Source: Iamia sp038233075
GTDB lineage: Bacteria > Actinomycetota > Acidimicrobiia > Acidimicrobiales > Iamiaceae
DNA: 64,000 nucleotides
Assembly (NCBI GenBank): GCA_038233075.1
Contig: JBBSMQ010000007.1
Location: forward strand, 1 to 64,000
Direction of reading: 5' to 3'
Positions 34,927-43,269 of this stretch are shown here, piece by piece. Below the pieces are notes generated by a model. The model did not search any database. It was not told the DNA's origin and saw only the letters and a list, made by a program, of their open reading frames with translations. Every line of letters begins with the position of its first letter. Position 1 is the first letter of the stretch. The position numbers and the translations under genes are program-made.

Positions 34927-35096
34927 CGCGGCGGTTCGCACAGTACAAGAGCAACGGGCGGCAGTGGCTTGGCCACCGAATGCAAATCCGCTGTGGCCTC
35001 GCTACCAGCCTGACCAGCCTCCGAGACTGAAACAAGAACGGCCGAGATGCAACTACGCGACGCCTCCACTCTCTGCGGGTACACTAGCGTCGCGGC

Positions 35097-36044
35097 ATGG
35101 ATCGTAGGACCTTCATCAAGGGCGCTGGGGCGGGCGCGGCCGGGGTCGTGCTTCTGGGAGGCGCCGCTGCTGGCCTCCTGGCCGGACGTGACGATCCGCC
35201 CGATCAACTCTTGCACGGGGTCTTGATCCCCATCGGCGGGTGGAGGGGTGCCGGCGACACCGTCGAATCGTTCCAGAACAGGTCCTCGTTGACGATCGAG
35301 TGCATCAGGGACTTCCCCGCAGGCGAGGTTCTGTCAGTCAGAGCCATCGACAAGCACATCGCCAACCGGCCGAACACGGCATCGGTGTGGTCGACCTTCA
35401 TGGCGGGCAGGAACTTCACCAACGCCGACGTCGCCGACTTCGCCGCCCAGATCCGCAGCCGGGCCGACAACCCGGCGCTCCCCCGTCTCTACGTCACGAC
35501 AGATGCCGAATTCGACCGCAACATTCGGCCCTACACCACCCAGCAGTTCATCGATGGCTTCATCCGCCTCCGCAACGCCGTCGGCAACCACCCGAAGATC
35601 ACCTGGTACCTGAACCCCACCGGCTACGAGTTCGCCAACAGGTTCGGCGCTGCTGATGATGACGCGCCCGATCGCCCGTACGACCCCCTCCTGCCCCATT
35701 ATGAGATTCTTGGTGTCGATCCCTACACGCGGGGCTCCGGGACCTCTGTCGTCAACGCCCACCTTCCTGACCTCCAAGCTGCCAAGAACTACGCCGATTC
35801 TCACGGTAAGCGTCTCGCGCTGCCCGAGTGGGGGATCGATAACGTCGGTGGACCCGACGTTCAGCGGGACGACATGAGCCTGTTCTTCGATGCCTTCAGG
35901 CAGATTTTGCCTCTGGAGTTCCTCTGCTACTTCCAGTCCAACAACATCGCCGCGAACTGGGACACCCGCATCACAGCGCAGTCCGTCTTCGACGTTTACG
36001 GGTCCCGGATGCACCAACTGAGGAACGATCAAACGGCGGCCTAG
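35097..36044 (+). CDS. Tat-exported protein, glycoside-hydrolase-like, tandem copy 2 without lipobox Cys
   Basis: 315 residues, closely similar to the preceding gene (same Tat motif DRRTFIK and mature motifs HGVLIPIGGWRG, KITWYLNPTGYEF, LGVDPYTRG, LALPEWGID). The region that is LLTGCQD in copy 1 is LLAGRDD here, so the lipidation Cys is replaced by Arg. The protein should therefore be released or held by an uncleaved signal rather than lipid-anchored. Differences cluster in one loop near residues 185-215. The 3' flank (36045-36124) matches that of copy 1, showing segmental tandem duplication with a period of 1,118 bp. Confidence 0.7.
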   Translation: MDRRTFIKGAGAGAAGVVLLGGAAAGLLAGRDDPPDQLLHGVLIPIGGWRGAGDTVESFQNRSSLTIECIRDFPAGEVLSVRAIDKHIANRPNTASVWSTFMAGRNFTNADVADFAAQIRSRADNPALPRLYVTTDAEFDRNIRPYTTQQFIDGFIRLRNAVGNHPKITWYLNPTGYEFANRFGAADDDAPDRPYDPLLPHYEILGVDPYTRGSGTSVVNAHLPDLQAAKNYADSHGKRLALPEWGIDNVGGPDVQRDDMSLFFDAFRQILPLEFLCYFQSNNIAANWDTRITAQSVFDVYGSRMHQLRNDQTAA

Positions 36045-36119
36045 TGTGGCGGTTCGCGCAGCACAAGAGCAATAGGCGGCGGTGAGTTGCCCGCCGGATG
36101 CGAGTTTGCTGCGGCCTCG

Positions 36120-36366
36120 CTACAAGGGGGCTCGAGGGCACCACAGGTCGTCGATTAGCAGGCGATCGCCGTCGCCCTTGGAGAGGTGCTCGACCTCGAT
36201 CACCTGGTCGCCGATGCGGTCGCCGCTCGGGATGGCCATCTGCAGCTCCGCACCACGCCCGTCGGCCTCCTTGGACTTGGCCAGCAGCCCCTCGTGGGCC
36301 TGGAGGCGGGCCTTGCCCTTGGCCTGGAACGTGCCGTACCGTGCCCCCGCCGGGAGGTTCGTCAGA
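36120..36366 (-). pseudogene. Fragment of an ABC-F ATPase gene (ettA-like)
   Basis: Read on the minus strand, about 78 codons give QAKGKARLQAHEGLLAKSKE, then GAELQMAIPSGDRIGDQVIEV and KGDGDRLLIDDL before a TAG. This is the inter-domain linker and the first strands of the second ABC domain of EttA (energy-dependent translational throttle protein). The N-terminal ABC domain is missing (a stop precedes the match) and the second Walker A and everything after it are gone. G-to-D and similar changes (KGDGDR for KGYGDR) indicate decay. The fragment abuts the 3' end of the tandem duplication. Confidence 0.75.
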
Positions 36367-36424
36367 TGTCAGTTGGAGAGACCCTGGGCCATCCGGCCTC
36401 GGCTCACGTGGTTCCCACCTGACG

Positions 36425-37477
36425 ATGTCGCACCGTGCTCGCCCCCCCGCCCGGGTGGCCACACCGTCCGCTCGGCCACCCCTCCGGCGCATCGCACGGG
36501 AGATGCGGCGCGAGCTCGGCCGTTGGAGCTACGTTGATCGAGGGGGCCGTGCCACCGACACCGTCTTGCTGGCCGGAAGCGGGCGGAGCGGGACCACTTG
36601 GCTGGGCGAGATCATCGATCGCCACCATGACCACCGGGTGATCTTCGAGCCCTTCAAACCCGATGCGGTCACCCTGGCCCGCCCGTTTCGTGCCGGTCTC
36701 TACCTCCGGCCGGGCGTCGATGATCCGACGTACCTCATCCCCGCCGCTCGCATCTTCTCCGGGGCGCTGCGGTCGCGGTGGGCCGACCACCAGAACCACG
36801 CGCGCCTGGTCCGGCGCCGGCTGGTCAAGGAGGTGCGCATCAACAACCTCCTGCCCTGGATCAGCGACGCCTTCCCTGAGCTGCGGCTGGTCTACCTCGT
36901 CCGCCATCCGGTGGCGGTCGCGGACTCGGCGCGTCGGACGGGATGGCGAGACCAGCCCGACCTCGATGCGTTGCTGGACCAGCCGGCGTTGGTGGAGGAT
37001 CACCTGGCCGAGAGCGTCGACGTGCTGAGCGGGCTGCGGACGCCGTGGGAGCGGTTGATCGGCCAGTGGTGCGGCGAGAACCTGGCCCCGCTGCGGATGC
37101 TGGATCCCGATCGGGCGTGCCTCGTGTTCTACGAGGAGCTCTGCGACCGTTCAGCCCCCGTGGCAGAGGAGGTGCTCGCCCATCTGGGTCAACGTCCCGA
37201 TGGGGCACTCGACGAGGCTCGGCGCCGGCCCTCGCGGACGGCCACGCCCGACAGCGCCGTCGTCCAGGGCGAAGACCTCGTCGGAGGCTGGGGCCCCTCG
37301 GTCTCCTCCGAGGAGCTCGAGCGAGCGGTCGAGATCGTCGATGCCTGCGGGTTGGGAGAGGTGTGGGGTGCGTCGCCCTACCCCGACGTCGAGGCCGGTC
37401 GGACCCTGTTCGCCCGCCGCTGGACATCTTTCCGTGGCCAAGGCGCCCCCCCAACAGCGGCCGAGCCTGACCTCTAG
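36425..37477 (+). CDS. PAPS-dependent sulfotransferase
   Basis: 350 residues from ATG 36425; the open frame upstream overlaps the ettA fragment and is not conserved. The 5'-phosphosulfate loop LLAGSGRSGTTWLGEII lies at about 49-65 and the 3'-phosphate motif RLVYLVRHPVAVADSA near 155-170. DRACLVFYEELC and the C-terminal helices fit the Sulfotransfer_3 fold. It should transfer sulfate from PAPS to a sugar hydroxyl in the cytoplasm. It is the first gene of the polysaccharide locus and is separated from the Alg14-like gene by 300 bp, so it may have its own promoter. Confidence 0.88.
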   Translation: MSHRARPPARVATPSARPPLRRIAREMRRELGRWSYVDRGGRATDTVLLAGSGRSGTTWLGEIIDRHHDHRVIFEPFKPDAVTLARPFRAGLYLRPGVDDPTYLIPAARIFSGALRSRWADHQNHARLVRRRLVKEVRINNLLPWISDAFPELRLVYLVRHPVAVADSARRTGWRDQPDLDALLDQPALVEDHLAESVDVLSGLRTPWERLIGQWCGENLAPLRMLDPDRACLVFYEELCDRSAPVAEEVLAHLGQRPDGALDEARRRPSRTATPDSAVVQGEDLVGGWGPSVSSEELERAVEIVDACGLGEVWGASPYPDVEAGRTLFARRWTSFRGQGAPPTAAEPDL

Positions 37478-37777
37478 CGCTAGCCGACAGCGCCGAGGAG
37501 TAGCAGGGCTCCAAGCACTGGCTTCCGCAGAAGTCGCGTGGGCGGGTTCAGGGTCAGGGTTTCAAGCCACGAAGGTGGTCGACCCGCCCGTGTTGTTGCC
37601 ACTCAATGCCGTTGTGAAGCCCTTGATCGTCCCCTGAGCTTGTGATCAAACCTCGGGGGTGTCCTGTGGGGCGGTCTTGAGGGTGAGGGCGGTGGCCTTG
37701 CCACTGACCGATGGCATGAGCGGGGCGAATGCCGTGTCACCCTCGGTCGGGCGTCCAGGTCGTAAGGTTCGTATCCT
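37478..37777. other. Intergenic gap with possible minus-strand gene remnant
   Basis: About 300 bp without an intact gene. On the minus strand, 37646-37760 reads codon-like sequence with G/C third positions (APLMPSVSGKATALTLKTAPQ) ending at a TGA, and in another frame just beyond it reads SSGTIKGFTTALSGNN and stops near 37564. This may be the C-terminus of a lost surface protein broken by a frameshift, but no family was recognised. The promoter for the Alg14-like gene should also lie here. Confidence 0.3.
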
Positions 37778-38254
37778 GTGCGTCCACGCTCGCCCCGCCC
37801 CGCGCCCCGGGTGCTGTTCGTCTGCTCCACCGGTGGGCACCTGGCCCAGCTGCTGCAGCTGCGGCCCTGGTGGGCGGGCCACGATCGGGCCTGGGTGACC
37901 TTCGACCGGGCCGATGCCCGCTCGCACCTCGCGAGCGAGCGCACCTGGTGGGCCCACCACCCCACGACCCGGAACATCCCCAACCTCCTGCGCAACATCC
38001 TCCTGGCCCGGAGGGTGCTGCGCTCCGAGCGACCCGATGTGGTCGTGAGCAACGGCGCGGGCGTCGCAGTGCCGTTCCTGGCCCTCGCTCGTCTGCGCCG
38101 CATCCCCACCGTCTACGTGGAGGTGTTCGACCGCATCGACAGCCCGACCCTCTCCGGACGGCTGTGCCGGCCCTTCACCGACCTGTTCTGCGTGCAGTGG
38201 CCCGAGCAGCAACCGCACTACCCGGGCAGCATCGTGATCGGACCCCTCATTTGA
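37778..38254 (+). CDS. Alg14-like glycosyltransferase membrane subunit (PssD/EpsE-type)
   Basis: 158 residues from GTG 37778. FVCSTGGHLAQLLQL at 14-28 is the conserved Alg14/CpsF N-terminus, followed by DRADARSHL, PDVVVSNGAGVAVPFL and YVEVFDRIDSPTLSGRL. Alg14-type proteins recruit a catalytic Alg13-like partner to the membrane to add the second sugar to a polyprenyl-diphosphate-linked monosaccharide. The partner gene follows at once with a TTGA overlap. No strong ribosome binding site is visible. Confidence 0.9.
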   Translation: MRPRSPRPAPRVLFVCSTGGHLAQLLQLRPWWAGHDRAWVTFDRADARSHLASERTWWAHHPTTRNIPNLLRNILLARRVLRSERPDVVVSNGAGVAVPFLALARLRRIPTVYVEVFDRIDSPTLSGRLCRPFTDLFCVQWPEQQPHYPGSIVIGPLI

Positions 38255-38784
38255 CCGCCACTGCCGCCCTCGACGGCGACGGGCCGGTCGATGTGGTGGT
38301 GACCCTGGGCACCGACCACCACCCCTTCGCCCGCCTCGTCGCCTGGGTCGATGCCTGGGCCGCGGCCCACCCCGGCGCCACCTGCGTCGTCCAGCACGGC
38401 ACCGCGCCCGCACCCCGCCACGCCGAGGGCCACGCCTTCCTCGACCCCGCCCTCATCCCCGGGCTGATGGCCCGGACCCGCATCGTGGTCGGCCACGCCG
38501 GGCCCGGCACGGTGCTCGAGGCCCGCGCCGCCGGCCGCCTGCCGGTCATCGTGCCCCGGCGGGTCGCCCTGGGGGAGGTGGTCGACGACCACCAGGTCAC
38601 CTTCGGGCGCTGGATGGAGACCCGGGGCCAGGCCCTGTGCGTGGAGGACGAGCTCGGCCTCCACCACCACATCGACGCCGCCGGGGCCGACGCCTCCGCC
38701 TACGCGGTGGCGGGCGCTGCCGGCGCTCCCCCTCCGGCCGTCACCCTGCTGGGCGACCTCGTCGACGGGATCCTGGCCCGGTGA
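38251..38784 (+). CDS. Alg13-like glycosyltransferase catalytic subunit (GT28 C-terminal type)
   Basis: 177 residues from TTG 38251, which overlaps the Alg14-like stop (TTGA). VVVTLGTDHHPF and the UDP-sugar site VGHAGPGTVLEARAAGRLPVIVPR are typical of GT28/MurG-like C-terminal domains. ALGEVVDDHQ resembles the terminal GEHVDNHQ of Alg13. With the upstream protein it should form the second glycosyltransferase of the repeat-unit assembly. The stop overlaps the next GTG (GTGA). Confidence 0.88.
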   Translation: MTATAALDGDGPVDVVVTLGTDHHPFARLVAWVDAWAAAHPGATCVVQHGTAPAPRHAEGHAFLDPALIPGLMARTRIVVGHAGPGTVLEARAAGRLPVIVPRRVALGEVVDDHQVTFGRWMETRGQALCVEDELGLHHHIDAAGADASAYAVAGAAGAPPPAVTLLGDLVDGILAR

Positions 38785-40730
38785 TCCCGGCGCCCCCCTC
38801 TCCCGACCGGCCCACCCTCGTCTACCTGGGGGGCTCGGGCCGCAGCGGCAGCACCCTGGTCGAGCGGCTTCTCGGCGCCGTCGGCGGCGTGACCACCCTG
38901 GGCGAGGTGGTGCACCTGCCCACCCGGGGCCTGCTCGGTGGCGAGGACTGCGCCTGCGGGGAGCCTTTCACCCGCTGCCCGTTCTGGGCCGCCGTCGGGA
39001 AGCGGGGCTTCGGCGGGTGGGATCGGGTCGACGCCCGGGCCTGGCAGGCCCTGCAGCAGCGCGTGGACCGCAACCGCCACCTGCCTTGGCTGGCCGTCCC
39101 CGCCGGAGCCCGGTTCCGGCGCGACCTGACCGACCACATCGATCATCTCGAGAGGCTCTACCTCGGGGCCGCCGCGGAGACGGGGTCTGGGGTGCTGGTC
39201 GACTCGTCCAAGCACGCCTCCACTGCGTTCCTGCTGCGCCACCTGCGCGCCGTCGACGTCCGCTTCGTGCACCTGGTGCGCGACAGCCGGGGGGTCGCCT
39301 ACTCCTGGACCAAGGAGGTGGCCCGGCCCGAGACCGCCACCAACATCGAGATGTCTCGGTACTCACCGGCCCACTCCGCCGCCTGGTGGGACGCGTTCAA
39401 CCTGATGCTGAGCGGGCTGACCGTCGCCGGCAGTCCCCCCCTGCGCCTGCGCTACGAGGACCTGCTGGCCGACCCGAGCCGCGCCCTGCGGGCCATCCTG
39501 GCCCCGACGGGGCTGGCCCTGGTGCCGGGGTGGGACGACTTCCTCGGCCCCGACGGGGCCCGGCTGGGAGCGAGCCACTCCGTCGCCGGCAACCCCATGC
39601 GCTTCACCCGCGGCACCATCCCCCTGCGCCGCGACGACGCCTGGCGCACCCACCTGGCCCCGCTCGACCGACGCGTGGTCACCGCGCTCACCGGTCCCCT
39701 GCTCCTGGCCTACGGCTACACCGGGCCCCCCGCGACCGATGGACACCTGATGGACAGCCCGACGCGCCCACCCACCCCCGCCCGGCGCGAGGGGGTCGCG
39801 CCCTCGGTGTCAGTGGTGATCGCCACCCGCGACCGGCCCCAGCTGCTCCGCCGGGCGGTGGCCTCCGTCCTCGACCAGCACTACCCCGGCGACATCGAGG
39901 TACTGGCCGTGTTCGACCAGTCCGAGCCCGACGAGGACCTGGGCACAGGCGCCACCGACGTCACCGCCCCCAGCGGGGCCCGGCGTCAGATCCGGATCCT
40001 GCGCAACGGTCGAGCCCCAGGGCTGGCCGGAGCCCGCAACACCGGTATCACCGCCGCCGCCGGCGCGCTCGTCGGCTTCTGCGACGACGACGATCTCTGG
40101 CTCCCGGGCAAGCTGACCGCACAGGTGGCCCTCCTCAAGGCCGAGCCCGACCTCGAGCTGGTCACCACCGGCGTCCTGGTCGAGGCCCGGGGCCGGGTGT
40201 CGGTCCGGGTGCTCGACCGCGACCGCATCACCCACGACGAGCTGCTGCGATCGCGGGTCTCCGAGGCCCACCCGTCGACCTACCTGGCCCGGCGCACCGC
40301 CCTCGTCGACGGCATCGGGCTGATCGACGAGGGTCTGCCCGGCAGCTACGCCGAGGATTACGACCTGCTGCTGCGCGCCGCCCGCCGTCACGACGTCGGC
40401 GCGGTGATGCTGCCCCTGGCCAAGGTGTTCTGGCACCGGTCCTCGTTCTTCGCCGAACGGTGGCAGACCATCGTCGACGCCCTCGACCACCTGATGGCGG
40501 CCCACCCCGAGCTGGCCACGGTGCCGGCCGGTCTGGCCCGCATCGAGGGCCAGCAGGCCTTCGCCCTGGCCTCCATGGGCGACCGGCGAGGCGCGGTCGC
40601 CACCGCTCGCCGGGCCCTGGGCCACGACCGGCGCCAGCCTCGCGCCTGGCTGGCCCTGGCCGTGGCGTCGGGGGTGGTGCGCTCGGAGTTGGTCCTGCGC
40701 GCCCTGCAAGCGGGCGGACGGGGGATCTGA
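38781..40730 (+). CDS. Sulfotransferase-glycosyltransferase family 2 fusion protein
   Basis: 649 residues from GTG 38781. Residues about 10-310 are a sulfotransferase with the PAPS loop GGSGRSGSTLVERLLG (17-32), GVLVDSSKH and the 3'-phosphate motif RFVHLVRDSRGVAYSW. A short proline-rich linker (about 325-345) leads to a GT-A family 2 domain with SVSVVIATRDRP, LAGARNTGI, the metal site CDDDDLW and AEDYDLLLRAAR. The last 90 residues are helical. No stop or frameshift separates the two halves, although an internal ATG (39751) lies at the domain boundary. The protein could couple sugar addition and sulfation of the same residue. Confidence 0.85.
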   Translation: MIPAPPSPDRPTLVYLGGSGRSGSTLVERLLGAVGGVTTLGEVVHLPTRGLLGGEDCACGEPFTRCPFWAAVGKRGFGGWDRVDARAWQALQQRVDRNRHLPWLAVPAGARFRRDLTDHIDHLERLYLGAAAETGSGVLVDSSKHASTAFLLRHLRAVDVRFVHLVRDSRGVAYSWTKEVARPETATNIEMSRYSPAHSAAWWDAFNLMLSGLTVAGSPPLRLRYEDLLADPSRALRAILAPTGLALVPGWDDFLGPDGARLGASHSVAGNPMRFTRGTIPLRRDDAWRTHLAPLDRRVVTALTGPLLLAYGYTGPPATDGHLMDSPTRPPTPARREGVAPSVSVVIATRDRPQLLRRAVASVLDQHYPGDIEVLAVFDQSEPDEDLGTGATDVTAPSGARRQIRILRNGRAPGLAGARNTGITAAAGALVGFCDDDDLWLPGKLTAQVALLKAEPDLELVTTGVLVEARGRVSVRVLDRDRITHDELLRSRVSEAHPSTYLARRTALVDGIGLIDEGLPGSYAEDYDLLLRAARRHDVGAVMLPLAKVFWHRSSFFAERWQTIVDALDHLMAAHPELATVPAGLARIEGQQAFALASMGDRRGAVATARRALGHDRRQPRAWLALAVASGVVRSELVLRALQAGGRGI

Positions 40731-42112
40731 TGGCCAGCATCGGCCTGCGCCTCGGCTCCGGCGCGCCTCGTCGGGGTCTCGTCCGCAGCACCACCGCCCG
40801 GCGCGGATCGCAGGTCCGGCGCCTGCCCGCCCACTGGCCCCTCACGCTGTGCATCGCCGGCTTCCCCCTCTGGTGGGCGCTGGGCGCCGGAGCGATCATC
40901 TGGCCGGTGTTCGCGGCCCCGCTGGCCCTGCGCCTCATCATCCGCCGCCGTCCCATCAAGGTCCCGGTCGGCTTCGGGCTGTGGCTGGTGTTCCTGGTGT
41001 TCGTCGTGCTGTCGGCCACCGCCCTGGACGGCGGCGGCGTGCCGTTCGCCTACCTGTGGCGCCTGGCCAACTACCTGTCGTGCACCGTGTTCTTCCTCAC
41101 CATCGTGAGCGCCGACGAGGACGAGCTGCCCTCGGCCACCATCGTGCGGCTCCTGGCCGGGTTCTGGGTGATCGTCCTGGTCGGCGGGTGGCTCGGGGTT
41201 CTCCTCCCCTCGGGCGAGCTGCCCAGCCTCACCGCCCGCCTCGCGCCCGGCGCCATCGCCAACAATGACTTCTTCCAGGAGCTGGTGACGCCCGCCTTCG
41301 CCCAGGTCCAGGACATCCTCGGCTACCCGCTGGGCCGCCCCAAGGCGCCGTTCACCTACACCAACAACTGGGGCTCGGCCTACGCCCTGCTCCTCCCGTT
41401 CTTCTTCATGTCGTGGCTCCAGGCCACTGACGTCCGGCGACGAGCGACAGCGTACGTCCTGCTGGCGGCCTCCATGGTACCAGTGTTCATCTCCCTCAAC
41501 CGGGGCCTCTGGCTGAGCCTGGGCGTGGCCCTCATCTACGCCGCCGGGCGCGGCGGCGACGTGGGCCGCGCCGCCCGTCGGGCCCTCGTCGCCCTGCTGA
41601 CCCTGGGGCTGTTGGTGATCGTCGTCACCCCGGTGGGCAGCGTGGTCGAGCAACGGGCCGAGACCGACCACAGCTCCGCCGGGCGAGCGCGCATCTACGA
41701 GGAATCCCTCGCGGCGGCCCTGGAGAGCCCCATCATCGGACTGGGCGGCCCTGTTCCGGTCCCCGGCAACCGCATCTACCCCAACCTCGGCACCCAGGGC
41801 ATGCTGTGGTCCGTCGTGGTGTCGACCGGCTACGCCGGGCTGGGGGTGTTCCTGGCCGCCTGGCTGCGACTGATCCGGGAGACCCGCCGGGGCCCGCCCA
41901 TCACCTTCTGGTGCCACGTGGTCCTGATCGTGGGGCTGGTCCAGATCCTGGTGTACGACCTGATCCCGGCGTCGTTGCACATCGTCTTCATCGCCGCCGC
42001 CCTGGGAGCCCGCGCCGCGCGCCTCGAGCGCGAGCAGGAGCCCGCCCTCGGTCCCGAGGATGCGGTGGCGTCGAAGCACAACATGCCAGCACCCGTCGTG
42101 GGCACGCCGTGA
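40730..42112 (+). CDS. O-antigen polymerase/ligase-like membrane protein (Wzy type)
   Basis: 460 residues. ATG 40730 shares one base with the previous stop (TGATG). About ten membrane segments are predicted, with a large extracytoplasmic loop (residues about 170-220, ending PFTYTNNWGSAYALLLPF), then SLNRGLWLSLGVAL and the Wzy_C motif SAGRARIYEESLAAALESPIIGLG. These match bacterial polysaccharide polymerases that join undecaprenyl-linked repeat units outside the membrane. With the flippase and Wzz-like protein downstream it completes a Wzx/Wzy-dependent system. The stop overlaps the next gene's GTG. Confidence 0.87.
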   Translation: MASIGLRLGSGAPRRGLVRSTTARRGSQVRRLPAHWPLTLCIAGFPLWWALGAGAIIWPVFAAPLALRLIIRRRPIKVPVGFGLWLVFLVFVVLSATALDGGGVPFAYLWRLANYLSCTVFFLTIVSADEDELPSATIVRLLAGFWVIVLVGGWLGVLLPSGELPSLTARLAPGAIANNDFFQELVTPAFAQVQDILGYPLGRPKAPFTYTNNWGSAYALLLPFFFMSWLQATDVRRRATAYVLLAASMVPVFISLNRGLWLSLGVALIYAAGRGGDVGRAARRALVALLTLGLLVIVVTPVGSVVEQRAETDHSSAGRARIYEESLAAALESPIIGLGGPVPVPGNRIYPNLGTQGMLWSVVVSTGYAGLGVFLAAWLRLIRETRRGPPITFWCHVVLIVGLVQILVYDLIPASLHIVFIAAALGARAARLEREQEPALGPEDAVASKHNMPAPVVGTP

Positions 42113-43269
42113 GCGGAGGCGCCCTGCGCTCGGATGCCACCGCCCTCGACGCCGTCGTCGCCCTCATGGGCCCCGAGGGTGGGCCGGGCGGACCGCACCG
42201 CCGCTACGTCGTCCTCCCCTCGGCCCGCCACCCTCGCTACGTCGTGCCGGCCACGGGTCGGGCCACGTTCGGGCTCCGCCTCCGGCCCGGCACCACCAGG
42301 GCCGACGCCGCCCAGCGCTGGGCCGCCCGCGGGGTGCTGCGCCTGGGCGGCGGACGCCTGCTGCACGGCGCGGTCGAGGTGCCCGACGGCACCCGTGCCG
42401 CGCCCGGTCTCCGCCGCCACCTGGCCCGCCTGCTCGGGGTCAACCAGGCCGAGATGGAGGTGGCGGTGGCCCTGGGGGCGCCCCGGCCCAACCGCAAGCC
42501 GGTGGTCCAGGTCCTGGCCCCCAGCGGGGCCACCCGGGCCTGGGCCAAGCTGGGCGTCGACGCCCTGACCGATGCACTGGTGGCCCACGAGACCAAGGCC
42601 CTCGCGCTCCGTCCCGAGGCACCCGTCGTCGCCCCTTCGGTGGTGGCCTCAAGCTCCTGGCACGGTCATCCGCTGCTGGTGCTCAACCACATGGAGATGG
42701 AGGAGACCGAGGGCCCGCTGGTGCTCACCGCCGAGACGCTGGCTGCCATCGCGGGCCCCCCGACCTACGAGCCGGTCTCGACCAGCGCCTGGTGGGCCAC
42801 CCTCTGCCAGGAGGCCCGGGCCGACGCCAACCCGCGCGGCGCAGTGGAGCTCCGCGTGGCGGATCTGGGCCGGCGCCTGGACTCGCGCCGCTGGCCCTTC
42901 GGCCGCTGGCACGGCGACCTGGCCCCGTGGAACGCCGCGTGGCGAGGCGACCAGCTCCAGGTCTGGGACTGGGAGCGGTCCGATGGGCCGGTCCCCTGCG
43001 GCCTCGACGCGGTGCACAACGTGATCCAGGTGGCCCTGCTCCGTCACCGCCAGTCGCTGGACTCCGCCGTGACCGCAGCCCGGCGCGACGCGGCCCCGCT
43101 GCTCGTGGCCCTGGGCCACGCCGCCGACGACGTCGACCTGGTCGTCGACGCCTACCTGTCCGTGCTGCGGGTCCGCCTGGCCGGTGACGCCCGCCTCGGC
43201 CGTCTCGGAACGGTCACCCCGGTGGCGGCCGCCCTCGACGCCGCCTCACCAGGGGCCCGCCCGACATGA
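42109..43269 (+). CDS. APH-fold phosphotransferase of the polysaccharide locus
   Basis: 386 residues from GTG 42109 (GTGA overlap with wzy-like gene). The C-terminal half has the kinase catalytic loop WHGDLAPWN and the metal-binding DWE of the aminoglycoside phosphotransferase/choline kinase fold. The N-lobe with an ATP Lys is plausible at AWAKLGV. The N-terminal 100 residues (RRYVVLPSARHPRYVVPA) are specific to this type. Location between a polymerase and a sulfotransferase makes a sugar or polyol kinase more likely than antibiotic resistance. A second APH-fold protein is encoded at 62559. The stop overlaps the ATG of the next gene. Confidence 0.75.
   Translation: MSGGALRSDATALDAVVALMGPEGGPGGPHRRYVVLPSARHPRYVVPATGRATFGLRLRPGTTRADAAQRWAARGVLRLGGGRLLHGAVEVPDGTRAAPGLRRHLARLLGVNQAEMEVAVALGAPRPNRKPVVQVLAPSGATRAWAKLGVDALTDALVAHETKALALRPEAPVVAPSVVASSSWHGHPLLVLNHMEMEETEGPLVLTAETLAAIAGPPTYEPVSTSAWWATLCQEARADANPRGAVELRVADLGRRLDSRRWPFGRWHGDLAPWNAAWRGDQLQVWDWERSDGPVPCGLDAVHNVIQVALLRHRQSLDSAVTAARRDAAPLLVALGHAADDVDLVVDAYLSVLRVRLAGDARLGRLGTVTPVAAALDAASPGARPT

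Noticed and set aside
39017..40729. Upstream extension of the Wzy-like gene giving a 1031-codon frame
   Set aside because: The extra part is out of frame with the sulfotransferase-GT2 coding sequence and is Arg/Pro-rich; translation surely begins at 40730.
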